Assembly: GCA_902479095.1 (NCBI GenBank)
Contig: CABSNL010000034.1
Location: 1 to 20,345, forward strand
Direction: 5' to 3'
Length of the DNA: 20,345 nt
Source of the DNA: an uncultured Collinsella sp.
GTDB taxonomy: Bacteria; Actinomycetota; Coriobacteriia; Coriobacteriales; Coriobacteriaceae
Below, in pieces: positions 7,202 to 14,930 of this stretch; the first letter of the stretch is position 1; every line of letters begins with the position of its first letter. The position numbers and the translations under genes were made by a program. The notes under the pieces are model-generated. The model saw only the letters and a program-made list of their open reading frames with translations. It was not told the DNA's origin and ran no database searches.

Positions 7202-8002
7202 CTAGTACGGCTCAAACGAACCAATCACTCGGGACGACAGCTCAGCGCCCGCCTTCATACACGCCGGAATATCAAGGCCATCGATCACGCCCTTGGTAAA
7301 CCCGGCAATATACGAGTCGCCGGCACCCACGGTATTAACGACCTTCTCCGCCGGTACGATCCCGCACTCATAGAAGCGCTCACCGTCATAGGCAATGCTT
7401 CCCTTCTCGCCAAGCGTGGCAACCGCAACGCGCGGTCCCAATTCCTGCACGTGGCGTACCCAGTCTCGTAGCTCCGGAGTGTCCTCTTCAAACGACATAA
7501 ATGCGTAGTCAACGTAGGGAAAATGATTCTCACATGCATATTCGGGATCCTGGCTGAACACCGAGAAGTCCATAACCACCGTCTTGCCCGCATCGTGCCA
7601 TTCGGGCAGGAGGTCCAAACAATTGCCAAACAGGTCGGTATGAATGATGTCATGCTCTAGGATAAACGCCCGGTCATCTTCATTCGGTCGATATGTCTCC
7701 ATTACGCCATCGATTGCCTCGAGATGCACGCGATCGACGCCGTCTTTCAATGCCATGAGCATCACCGAGGTGTCGCCATCCTCCACCCGCAGATGTGAGA
7801 TATCGAGCCCCTCAGCGGCCAGCGCCTCTCTCATCTTGTCTCCGTACTCGTCCTTGCCGACAACCGACACGGCGGATACCGAAACGCCCATTCGTGCAAG
7901 ATGGATACCCCAGTCAATGCCATTACCAGTCGGATAGAACACGCCGATGTTTTGATAGACGTCCGCACAGCAAAAACCAGCCGCGCACGCTTTAATACCC
8001 AT
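7202..8002 (-). CDS. PfkB-family sugar kinase, FrlD-like (second of two)
   Basis: Ribokinase/PfkB kinase of 266 residues, about the size of fructoselysine 6-kinase FrlD (261). It would phosphorylate the sugar part of the imported conjugate or of a derivative. The ATP site and catalytic aspartate are in NTVGAGDSYIAGF (223-235, D229), and DYAFMSFEED and ATLGEKGSIAYDGERFYECG are typical of FrlD relatives. The substrate-side motif reads FYPTGNGIDWG (22-32) where FrlD and the neighbouring kinase have a PGGNAVN-type sequence, so substrate choice probably differs. The ATG at 8002 has GGAGAAG close by; the open frame further up begins with TTG and is rejected. A strong hairpin (8020-8053) lies just before it. 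Confidence 0.85.
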   Translation of the reverse strand: MGIKACAAGFCCADVYQNIGVFYPTGNGIDWGIHLARMGVSVSAVSVVGKDEYGDKMREALAAEGLDISHLRVEDGDTSVMLMALKDGVDRVHLEAIDGVMETYRPNEDDRAFILEHDIIHTDLFGNCLDLLPEWHDAGKTVVMDFSVFSQDPEYACENHFPYVDYAFMSFEEDTPELRDWVRHVQELGPRVAVATLGEKGSIAYDGERFYECGIVPAEKVVNTVGAGDSYIAGFTKGVIDGLDIPACMKAGAELSSRVIGSFEPY

Positions 8003-8019
8003 GGTCTTCTCCAATGTTC

Positions 8020-8053
8020 AAAAGGGGACCCACCACATGGCGAGCCCCCTTTT
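8020..8053 (-). terminator. Hairpin inside the operon, possible attenuator or partial terminator
   Basis: AAAAGGGG (8020-8027) and CCCCTTTT (8046-8053) are perfect arms. Between them CGCC and GGTG (minus-strand reading) can pair further. On the minus strand it ends in CCCCTTTTGAAC, like a short intrinsic terminator, within the 121-base gap between the two kinase genes and just before the ribosome binding site of the second. It could lower expression of the distal six genes or protect a processed mRNA end. Confidence 0.5.
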
Positions 8054-8123
8054 CGCGTTTCGCTTATTGTTTTGCATCGGCTGTCCAAGGCCTCATAGCC
8101 AGACCGCCGTACGCTTTCTTAAG

Positions 8124-8987
8124 CTATTCGACGATTGGCGCTCCGTGGCCCCAAGAACCTTCCATACCGCACACGGTCGAGGCAAACCCGGCAGCAAAGT
8201 CGAGCGCGCGTTCGATGGCCTCGGCGCCATCCTCACCACGCTTGGCGGAATCGAGATAGCACATCAAAAACGAGGTGAGGAACGAGTCGCCCGCCCCCAT
8301 GGTGTCCTTCATGTCCGTTACCGGTTTAGCCAGCTGGCGGTAATAGCGCTCGCCGTCGTAAGCAATGCAGCCCTCGGCGCCCGCCGTAGCCGACACAAAA
8401 CGCGGACCCAGGCCCTTCACCCATGCCAGACGTTCGCGAATCTCGTCCTCACTCGCGGCATCCGCCGCACTAAAGAAAGCGAAATCGACGTAGGGCGCAA
8501 TCTGCTCGTAGTACTCGTCGGTGGAGTCGTCCGAAAAGTCAAAAGAGACCGTGACGCCCGCAGCCTTCAACTTGGGCAGCTCGCGCTCGGTGAAGCAATA
8601 GTTGCCCGAATGAACCACATCGAACTGCTTCATGTACGCAAGGTCAAAGCGATCGAGGACATAGCGCGCATCGCCACGGATACCGCCCTCGTTGGAGCCA
8701 AGGAAGACACGGTCACCGTCAACGACGGTCACGCGAGCCGCTCCGTTCTCGCCAATCATCTGCTCGCACTTGTCAAGCTCGATACCCTCATCCTCGAGGC
8801 TTGCAATGACATGCTCGGCAGCGGCATCATTGCCAAAAATGCCCATGTATGCGGAGCGTGCGGCACCGCATTTCTTGGCATAAACGGCGAAGTTCACCGC
8901 ATTGCCGCCGGGATACATGGTGTGGATATGCTCGTAGCGATCGACGACGTTGTCGCCAAATCCGAGCGCATTAACGTTAAATGCCAT
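8124..8987 (-). CDS. frlD-like: PfkB-family sugar kinase, fructoselysine 6-kinase (FrlD)-like
   Basis: Kinase of 287 residues resembling FrlD, which phosphorylates the 6-hydroxyl of fructoselysine so that FrlB can split it. Shared features are GFGDNVVDRYEH (9-20), YPGGNAVNFAVYAKKCG (25-41), DVVHSGNYCF, VTVSFDFSDD (145-154), DFAFFSA (168-174) and the catalytic stretch DTMGAGDSFLTSF (228-240, D234). Near the end it has a GMEGSWGHG tail comparable to the IQYHGAW end of E. coli FrlD. It is 26 residues longer than FrlD. Its start at 8987 has AAGGGA upstream and lies 14 bases after the deglycase gene, the expected partner. The sequence match supports an Amadori-type substrate, though the amine part cannot be told. 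Confidence 0.85.
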   Translation of the reverse strand: MAFNVNALGFGDNVVDRYEHIHTMYPGGNAVNFAVYAKKCGAARSAYMGIFGNDAAAEHVIASLEDEGIELDKCEQMIGENGAARVTVVDGDRVFLGSNEGGIRGDARYVLDRFDLAYMKQFDVVHSGNYCFTERELPKLKAAGVTVSFDFSDDSTDEYYEQIAPYVDFAFFSAADAASEDEIRERLAWVKGLGPRFVSATAGAEGCIAYDGERYYRQLAKPVTDMKDTMGAGDSFLTSFLMCYLDSAKRGEDGAEAIERALDFAAGFASTVCGMEGSWGHGAPIVE

Positions 8988-9001
8988 GGCCTTTGTCCCT
9001 T

Positions 9002-9970
9002 CTAGTACTCGACAACACCCATATAGCGACGGAAATCGGGGTCGTGATCAAACACCTTGCCGCGTGCAGCACGCAGCTCGCAGTTCATGGCGTAGAACAG
9101 CACCGGGTCCAGATAGGCACGGACGCTCGCCGGCACGGCTTCCATACCGTACTCCTTGGCATCGAGCACCATCAGCGTATCGGTATGCGTCTTAAGGAAC
9201 GCCAGGGCGCGCTCGTCCATAGCACGGCACTCGCTGGAGCCCATCTGCAGGAAGTAAAAAACGCCATCCTGAGTAGCCTCGAAGGGGCCATGGAAGTACT
9301 CGGCAGAGTGGATGTAGCTGCAGTGCTGCCACTGCATCTCCATAAGAGAGCAGATAGCGAAACCGTAGGTCTGGCTAAAGTTGGGACCGCTGCCCAGAAT
9401 ATAGAAGAACTCGTGCTCCTGGCAAAGCTTGGCAAAGCGATCGCCCAGCTCGGCATTTACCTTCTCGCGTGCCGGGGGAAGAATCTTATCCATCTCGGCG
9501 ATACCGGCATACATATCGGCAAGATCGGCGTAACCCTCCTGCTGATCGAGCAGCTCTGCCGCAAGCGACAGCGAAATGCCAGCGGGGACCTCGGCCTGCG
9601 GCACGCCCTCGCCCCACGGGTAGACCCACGTGGTCCATTTACCGGTGTCGATCTTAGATCCAGCGTTGTCGGTCTGGGCGATCACCGTAGCGCCGGCAGC
9701 AAGGGCAATCTCGCAGCCCTCGACGACCTCAGGGGTGTTGCCACTGTGGCTACAAGCGATGACCAGGGACTTCTCGCCCAGACGACGCGGACGCATGATA
9801 TCGAACTCGCGAGCCGTATAGATATACGAAGTGAAGGTGGTTGCCTCGCGCTGCAGAAGCTCATGGGCCGGGATCAAATCGATCATGGAGCCACCGCAAG
9901 CAATCCAGTAGACGCTGTCGAACTTGCCCTTCTCGGCAATTGCCTCTTTGATCAGATCGTGTGCGTTCAT
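9002..9970 (-). CDS. frlB-like: SIS-domain deglycase, FrlB-like (6-phosphofructosamine deglycase)
   Basis: 322-residue sugar isomerase (SIS) protein of the FrlB/FraB group. These enzymes split 6-phosphorylated Amadori compounds into glucose 6-phosphate and a free amine or amino acid. The two SIS lobes start at about YWIACGGSMID (21-31) and FFYILGSGPNFSQ (188-200), with SHSGNTPEV (74-82) as the phosphate loop. In the second lobe E211 (LMEMQW) and H227 (YFHGPFE) are 16 residues apart, the spacing of the catalytic Glu/His pair in GlmS and FraB. The end, DHDPDFRRYMGVVEY, is nearly the FrlB ending. The ATG at 9970 follows AAAGGAAC; an upstream TTG-initiated extension is rejected. It is flanked by the epimerase and kinase genes, as expected for the pathway. 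Confidence 0.9.
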   Translation of the reverse strand: MNAHDLIKEAIAEKGKFDSVYWIACGGSMIDLIPAHELLQREATTFTSYIYTAREFDIMRPRRLGEKSLVIACSHSGNTPEVVEGCEIALAAGATVIAQTDNAGSKIDTGKWTTWVYPWGEGVPQAEVPAGISLSLAAELLDQQEGYADLADMYAGIAEMDKILPPAREKVNAELGDRFAKLCQEHEFFYILGSGPNFSQTYGFAICSLMEMQWQHCSYIHSAEYFHGPFEATQDGVFYFLQMGSSECRAMDERALAFLKTHTDTLMVLDAKEYGMEAVPASVRAYLDPVLFYAMNCELRAARGKVFDHDPDFRRYMGVVEY

Positions 9971-10031
9971 ATCCAGTTCCTTTCTTGTTTGGCCGCAATC
10001 AATGACGTTGGCTGCGTGGCCGATAGTTGTT

Positions 10032-10883
10032 TTAGTCAATCAGATATTTCTCGAATGCGGCCATGTTCTTGGCATCTGCCGCCGCCGGATCATCGTAGTA
10101 ACGACCGTCCGTGATTTCCTGGCCCAGCATACCGTCGAAACCATGGGCGTTGAGCGTGGCGACGAAGGCGTCCATATCGTGCTTGCCATCGCCCCACACC
10201 AGATGGCCATACGGGTCACCGTCGATAAAGTGCATCTCGTGAATTGCCCCATCACCAAAGGCGGCAAACCAGTCCTCGAGCGTCTCGCCTGCAACGCCCA
10301 TCGCGGTTGTATCAACCATGGGCTGTAAGTACGGGCTCGCGACCTCGTCAATCATGCGCTTCGCATCGGAAACCGTCGTCACAAGGTTGCTCTCCTCGGG
10401 ACGCAGACTTTCCATCGTAAGCACCAGACCGTGCTCGCCGGCATACTCCGCCAGAATGGACAAGTGCTCGCGGCTGCGCTTCCAGGCTTCCTCGCGGTCC
10501 TCGTCCCAGTCGCCCCAGCCCGAGTTGACGGACATACGGTCGCACCCAAGTACCTCGGCAAGCTCAATGCCGTGCTTAAAGTACGCCAGGCTGCGCTGTT
10601 CATGCAGCGGTTTGCGTGCGCAGTACTGCCAAGGATAGACAACGTTCTCGGGGCACAGAGTACGATACCTAAGCCCACGGTCTGCAGCCTTTTTCGCCAG
10701 GACCTCAGCCTCAAAGTAGCCCGTGTGGTCGAGCGTCACATGCGGCTCTGCACACCACAGCTCAATGGACTCAAAGCCCAAACGCTGCTGCACATCAAGG
10801 AAGTAATCGAGCGACCACATGATGTAGTGGATATTCATGCCCGCAATCTGCTCGCGGCGCAGCGTCGGTTTGGATTCAGACAT
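10032..10883 (-). CDS. frlC-like: Sugar epimerase/isomerase of the AP-endonuclease-2 fold, FrlC-like
   Basis: 283-residue TIM barrel of the xylose isomerase-like family. FrlC interconverts fructoselysine and psicoselysine at C3 before phosphorylation. The four metal-binding positions are in place: E158 (LTMESL), D191 (MVDTTA), H218 (HEMHFID) and E256 (GQEITD). PEESNLVTTVSDA (162-174) matches the PYESNVVCNANDV stretch of E. coli FrlC. FESIELWCAEPHV (37-49) is the second strand with the substrate-side Trp/His region. Its ATG lies two bases after the TAA of the upstream amidohydrolase, with AAGGAGG as the ribosome binding site, so translation is tightly coupled. FrlC is the likeliest relative; other ketose 3-epimerases of this fold are the alternative. 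Confidence 0.85.
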   Translation of the reverse strand: MSESKPTLRREQIAGMNIHYIMWSLDYFLDVQQRLGFESIELWCAEPHVTLDHTGYFEAEVLAKKAADRGLRYRTLCPENVVYPWQYCARKPLHEQRSLAYFKHGIELAEVLGCDRMSVNSGWGDWDEDREEAWKRSREHLSILAEYAGEHGLVLTMESLRPEESNLVTTVSDAKRMIDEVASPYLQPMVDTTAMGVAGETLEDWFAAFGDGAIHEMHFIDGDPYGHLVWGDGKHDMDAFVATLNAHGFDGMLGQEITDGRYYDDPAAADAKNMAAFEKYLID

Positions 10884-10884
10884 C

Positions 10885-12468
10885 TTATGCCTCCTTATTT
10901 CGATCGAACACGATTTGTCCGTCCGACATCGTCATATCAACCGCAAGATCGTGTGCGTCGCGATAATCGAGGTCGAACACATCCCGATCGAGCACGCAGA
11001 TATCGGCAAGCTTGCCGACCTCAAGCGTACCCAGCTCGTCCTCGCGCATCAGATCGTACGCGCCCCCGGCAGTCCAAGCGCGCAAGAGCTCGACAAGCGT
11101 CAGCGTGTTGACCTCATTCACGGGCAGTCCGTCGGCGAAGAATCCGCCGCACGCGCTGTAGATTGACTCGCCCAGGCTCGGAATCAGCAGCGGCAAATCC
11201 GTGCCGCAGCACACTGTGCATCCGGAATCTTCCATGCCGCGGCGATTCCAGCTGTGCAAAAGTCGCGTCTCGCCAATTTGTCGACGCATCATCGACAGGC
11301 AATCCTCGCGCCGGTCCAGCGTCAGAATCTGCGGATAGACCTCGCAAATTCCACCTAACTTGCCAAACTCGACAAGGTCGGTCGGGTCAGAGTTCTCGAG
11401 ATCGGTAATCGCATGGCGGCGAAGCATCCGTCCATGCTCGTCTCGAGGCAGCGAGGCATAGAGCGCCACGGTGCGACGAACGGCGCCATCGCCCTGGCAA
11501 TGCAAGGAATATCGGAAGCCGTCAGCATCAATTGCACGCAGCTCGTTCTCAATCAGATCCCACTCTGGCTCCTCGACGACCGTCTTGCCGGCAGCGCCCG
11601 CATCGGCCGAGTCCTCATAGGGGTCTATCATCTCGGCAAGCCCCGCCCATACGCCGCGATCGGTCATACGGTTGAAGCCAGAAAAACGAACGAACGGTCC
11701 CCGGAAGCGCTCTCGCGCCTCGCGGGCATATGCCAGATTTGCACCGGCGCCCACCGGCTGCGACATCATAGAGACGCGAACCGTCAGCTCACCAGATTCC
11801 TCACGGCGAGCCATTTCGTCGGCAAAGCCGTAGTAGTCATCAAACGCCATTTCCTTGATGGCGGTAACGCCACGCTCGTTAAGCATGCTCATGTAGTCCG
11901 AATACCCGGCACGCACCTCGGGCAGCGCGAGGAAATCGCTCATCATGCGCCAGATCTTCTCGGCATAGCACGCCTGGGGTGTAAAGCCGTATCGCGCACT
12001 GGCGGCAGCATTGAGAACGCAGGTCTCCGCTCCCGGTGTAAAGCAGACGACAGGGATATCGCCAAAACAATCGTCAAACACAGCTGCCGTATTTGCGTTC
12101 TCGGCATCCGATGCCAACGTTTCGGGTAGGTTGTGGCCAAAAACCGCCGCGCAATCCGGATGATCTTCTTTCCACGCACGCAAGAGCGACACAGCCTCTT
12201 TGGCATCAGCGATGCCGGACAGATCAGAACCCAACGTCCGCAGCGCCCAACCTGTATAGAAGGTATGCACATCGATCAGGCCAGGCATGACAGTGCGGTC
12301 GCCCAGGTCAACTACCTCGTCCGCCAGGGTCAAATACGAAGCTACCTCACACTTGGTGCCAACAGCCTCAATTCGATTGCCACGGACCGCTACGAAACCT
12401 TCAAACGGCAGGTCCCCCGTACCGGTAAAGACGCTCTTAGACGTCAGGACCGTCAAACGATCAGACAT
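10885..12468 (-). CDS. YtcJ-like amidohydrolase (amidohydrolase_3) with a degenerate HxH motif
   Basis: 527-residue member of the amidohydrolase superfamily with the composite beta-sandwich plus TIM barrel: N-terminal strands to about 60, barrel from VMPGLIDVHTFYTG (60-73) and the closing sandwich LGTLEVGKLADICVLDRDVF (479-498). YtcJ relatives hydrolyse amide or cyclic imide bonds. The first-strand motif reads HTF (H68, F70) instead of HxH, and the usual VKxxxDG stretch reads VRFSGFNRMTDRG (260-272). SLHCQGDGAVR (H323), RRHAITDLE (H352) and CCGTDLPLL (D424) are kept. The ATG at 12468 is preferred (AGGTGG five bases upstream) over in-frame GTGs at 12477 and 12471. It sits nine bases after the transporter gene, so it may act first on the imported compound, for example by deacylation. 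That role is inference. Confidence 0.82.
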   Translation of the reverse strand: MSDRLTVLTSKSVFTGTGDLPFEGFVAVRGNRIEAVGTKCEVASYLTLADEVVDLGDRTVMPGLIDVHTFYTGWALRTLGSDLSGIADAKEAVSLLRAWKEDHPDCAAVFGHNLPETLASDAENANTAAVFDDCFGDIPVVCFTPGAETCVLNAAASARYGFTPQACYAEKIWRMMSDFLALPEVRAGYSDYMSMLNERGVTAIKEMAFDDYYGFADEMARREESGELTVRVSMMSQPVGAGANLAYAREARERFRGPFVRFSGFNRMTDRGVWAGLAEMIDPYEDSADAGAAGKTVVEEPEWDLIENELRAIDADGFRYSLHCQGDGAVRRTVALYASLPRDEHGRMLRRHAITDLENSDPTDLVEFGKLGGICEVYPQILTLDRREDCLSMMRRQIGETRLLHSWNRRGMEDSGCTVCCGTDLPLLIPSLGESIYSACGGFFADGLPVNEVNTLTLVELLRAWTAGGAYDLMREDELGTLEVGKLADICVLDRDVFDLDYRDAHDLAVDMTMSDGQIVFDRNKEA

Positions 12469-12477
12469 CACAACCAC

Positions 12478-13941
12478 CTACACCGGAAGCATGCCAGAGA
12501 TTGCCGTTACAATCACGCCAAAGACGACCATGAAAATGAAGAACTTCCAAATGGTCTTCCACCATTGGCCAAACGAAATCCTAGCCACGGCAAGACCGGC
12601 GACCGTCATGCCCGCCACGGGGCTGATGGTGTTGATGGTCTGGTTGGCAAACTGGAGCGCGGTGACAGCCGCCTCGGGATTGAGGCCCATGAGCTCGGTC
12701 AGGGGGCCCATAACGGGCATGGTGAGCGCCGCCAGGCCAGAACTCGAGGGAACCAGCAAAGAGAGCAGACCAAGGACGATATACATAAACGTGGTGTAGA
12801 CGGCGGCGGGTGCACCGGCAAGCGCGGTAGCGAGCGCCTGGAGGATGGTGTCGATGATCATGCCGCCCTCGGCGATGACCAGAATACCGCGAGCGATACC
12901 GATAACGATGGCAGCGTACGCAAAGTCGGCGAGACCCTTAACGAACTCCTCTGCGATCGTCTGCTGGTCAAGACCGCCCAGGATACCGGCAAGCAAGCCC
13001 ATGCCAAGGAACACGGCGGAAATCTCATTCATGTACCAGCCCTGGGTAACAAGGCCCCAGACGATAATGCCCATACCGCAAGCAAAATCGATAAGCACGA
13101 GCTTCTGACGGATAGTGAACTCTTCCTCGATGGAGGCATCGGTCACGGAAAACTCAATACGTTTGAGCTTATCGTCCTCGTACACAATGGACGACTCGGG
13201 GTTTTTCTTGACGCGCATGGCGTAGCGCATGGCCCATGCGATACCGACGGCAGTGAAGATGACCCAAGAAACGGCGCGCAGCCACAGTTGCGGATTACCC
13301 TCGATGCCAATGATGCCTTGGGCGATCAAAACATTAAACGGGTCGATGGTCGAAGCACAATATCCCAGGTTAGGACCAAGGAAGCAGATGATGAATGCCG
13401 TCATCGAGTCATAACCGATACCCATCATGATGGGAATGAAGATGGCATAGAACGGCAGGGCTTCCTCAGACATACCAAACGTAGTGCCGCAAATGGACAG
13501 CAATGTCATCGTGATGGGGATGATGAGGATGTCCTTGTTCTTAAGCTTTTTAATCACACGGCTCATGCCGGCATTCAAAGCGTTGGTCTTGGTGATGATT
13601 GCGAACGATCCGCCAATCAATAAGACGAACGCAACGACGTCGGCAGCCTCTTGGATACCCTTGGTGGGCGCTTGCAGAACCGCGAAGATATCCTGGCCCA
13701 GATTGATGGTCTCGCCGGTCTCGGAATCGGTGTAGTTCTTATCGACCTGTTCATAGGTTCCAGCAACGGCGACTTCACGCTCGCCCGCCGCTGTCGAAAT
13801 CGTCTTGCGCTGATACTGACCAGAGGGAACGATCCAAGTCAGGACCGCAAAGACAACGATCAGCAAGAACATGATCGTATAGACATGCGGTAATTTGAAC
13901 TTAAAACGTCTGTTTGTCTTCTTCGCCTTCGTATCTGACAT
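12478..13941 (-). CDS. YfcC-family (DcuC-like) inner-membrane carrier
   Basis: 487-residue secondary carrier of the YfcC/C4-dicarboxylate anaerobic carrier group, which includes proteins for dicarboxylates, basic amino acids and peptides. It begins with a basic cytoplasmic stretch (MSDTKAKKTNRRFKFK) followed by a first span VYTIMFLLIVVFAVLTWIVP, has a periplasmic-looking segment around residues 45-85, and about 11-12 hydrophobic spans in all. Conserved-looking elements are GTTFGMSEEALPFYAIFIP, LGPNLGYCASTIDPFNVLIAQ and VPSSSGLAALTMPVMGP near the C-terminal half. The ATG at 13941 has a strong TTTGGAGGTATCT site; the longer open frame to 14136 runs through the leader and is rejected. As first structural gene it most likely imports the operon's substrate. 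Confidence 0.85.
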   Translation of the reverse strand: MSDTKAKKTNRRFKFKLPHVYTIMFLLIVVFAVLTWIVPSGQYQRKTISTAAGEREVAVAGTYEQVDKNYTDSETGETINLGQDIFAVLQAPTKGIQEAADVVAFVLLIGGSFAIITKTNALNAGMSRVIKKLKNKDILIIPITMTLLSICGTTFGMSEEALPFYAIFIPIMMGIGYDSMTAFIICFLGPNLGYCASTIDPFNVLIAQGIIGIEGNPQLWLRAVSWVIFTAVGIAWAMRYAMRVKKNPESSIVYEDDKLKRIEFSVTDASIEEEFTIRQKLVLIDFACGMGIIVWGLVTQGWYMNEISAVFLGMGLLAGILGGLDQQTIAEEFVKGLADFAYAAIVIGIARGILVIAEGGMIIDTILQALATALAGAPAAVYTTFMYIVLGLLSLLVPSSSGLAALTMPVMGPLTELMGLNPEAAVTALQFANQTINTISPVAGMTVAGLAVARISFGQWWKTIWKFFIFMVVFGVIVTAISGMLPV

Positions 13942-13983
13942 AGATACCTCCAAAGAACTCGAGACTGCATCGCATCTCGCTTC

Positions 13984-14006
13984 AACGTTTGCATAAGGCA
14001 AACGTT
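13984..14006. promoter_or_regulatory. Perfect inverted repeat in the operon leader, candidate operator for the GntR regulator
   Basis: AACGTTTGC (13984-13992), five-base spacer ATAAG, GCAAACGTT (13998-14006). It lies 43 bases before the carrier start codon and just downstream of a possible promoter, the right place for a repressor site. The length and symmetry suit a dimeric winged-helix regulator; the neighbouring GntR gene is the obvious candidate. It could instead form a leader hairpin. Confidence 0.5.
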
Positions 14007-14020
14007 CTATGACGTCCCAT

Positions 14021-14049
14021 AGATTACCAGCAGCTTTTTCCTTCATCAA
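14021..14049 (-). promoter_or_regulatory. Possible promoter of the catabolic operon
   Basis: On the minus strand TTGATG (14044-14049), 17 bases, TAATCT (14021-14026). The -35 has four and the -10 three consensus matches, so it is weak, but spacing and location (between the gntR terminator and the inverted repeat) fit. Confidence 0.35.
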
Positions 14050-14109
14050 GATAATTTCAAACTGGTTGCCGCAACGCGGTTGAACGGTTGTGTTCGCGCC
14101 GTGAACGGT

Positions 14110-14149
14110 ATGGAAACGCCCGGTGAGATGATCCACCGGGCGTTTCCAT
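14110..14149 (-). terminator. Strong hairpin after the GntR gene
   Basis: A 16-bp perfect stem (ATGGAAACGCCCGGTG at 14110-14125 with its complement at 14134-14149) and an eight-base loop, starting 10 bases past the GntR stop codon. There is no long T-run outside, but the stem ends in A/T-rich pairs. It most likely separates gntR from the structural genes, so the latter need their own promoter. Confidence 0.65.
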
Positions 14150-14159
14150 TCGCAATGTC

Positions 14160-14903
14160 CTAGATGTCAAAAACGTAGCGAGACCCAACGATCCGCTGAC
14201 GACCGATGATAAACGGCCGCCGCTGCTCATCGAAAAAGAAGGCTTCCATATAAAACAAGGGTTCGCCAACGGGAACTGCCAACAGCCGAGCGACCTCGGG
14301 CGACGCGCACGCGATCTCGAGCGTGCACGGGTCGGTAAACGCGGGCGTGCGGCCCGTCCGGTTGCGCACGAACTCAAAAATGGATTGGTTAGATAGAGGT
14401 GCCGTTGATAGATAGGCGTTGTCCTCGTAAACATATATGTTGTTCTCGAGCATGACAGGGACGCCATCGGCAGTGCGCACGCGCTCAACGCAAATCAAGT
14501 CAGTTCCAACGGGAACACCAAAGAACTGCGCTTCGGTGGAATCCGCCGGCAGTATCTTTCTCGAAATGACACACGCCCCCGGTTCCATTCCGTTAACGCG
14601 GCATGCGTCCGAAAAACTCTGAACGTCATCCTTCTGGCGAATCTTGCGCTTGAGCTTGGGGGCATTGACAAACGTGCCTTTCCCCTGTCGCTTCGTTAGA
14701 TAGCCCTGCTGGACGAGCTCCTCAATAGCGCGTCGCACGGTAACGCGGCCAACTTTATAGCTCTCAGCCAATTCGAATTCGTTGGGTATCCGCGCGCCTG
14801 CCTTGTAGGCGCCGGAGTTGATTTCGTTTTTAATGATATCAATGACCTGTTGGTACAGCGGTATCGCTGCTTTACCGTCAGTTGGCCCTTCAGTCGGTGG
14901 CAT
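14160..14903 (-). CDS. GntR-family regulator with UTRA domain (FrlR/HutC type)
   Basis: 247-residue transcription factor. The N-terminal winged helix covers about 13-80 (PLYQQVIDIIKNEINSGAY, NEFELAESYKVGRVTVRRAIEEL, GYLTKRQGKGTFV). A C-terminal UTRA ligand domain covers about 95-245, with SRKILPADSTEAQFFGV, LICVERVRTADGVPVMLENNIYV and the closing RRPFIIGRQRIVGSRYVFDI. UTRA regulators bind small molecules, often phosphorylated sugars or amino sugars; FrlR and FraR of Amadori operons belong here. The ATG at 14903 follows GGGAGAGG. It precedes the operon on the same strand but is separated from it by a 16-bp hairpin, so it is probably its repressor, acting at the inverted repeat in the leader. 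The effector is likely the substrate or its phosphate. Confidence 0.88.
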   Translation of the reverse strand: MPPTEGPTDGKAAIPLYQQVIDIIKNEINSGAYKAGARIPNEFELAESYKVGRVTVRRAIEELVQQGYLTKRQGKGTFVNAPKLKRKIRQKDDVQSFSDACRVNGMEPGACVISRKILPADSTEAQFFGVPVGTDLICVERVRTADGVPVMLENNIYVYEDNAYLSTAPLSNQSIFEFVRNRTGRTPAFTDPCTLEIACASPEVARLLAVPVGEPLFYMEAFFFDEQRRPFIIGRQRIVGSRYVFDI

Positions 14904-14930
14904 ATACCCTCTCCCAGCACAATTAATTCT

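Noticed and set aside
8001..10114. Long plus-strand open frames (8001-9005 and 8981-10114)
   Set aside because: Antisense shadows of the PfkB kinase and FrlB-like genes, both with family motifs on the minus strand.
12133..13623. Plus-strand open frame of 496 codons
   Set aside because: Antisense to the YfcC carrier and the start of the amidohydrolase; extremely rich in His, Asp and Arg and without hydrophobic core.
13942..14136. N-terminal extension of the YfcC carrier
   Set aside because: Would translate the leader, inverted repeat and terminator; the ATG at 13941 has a near-perfect ribosome binding site.
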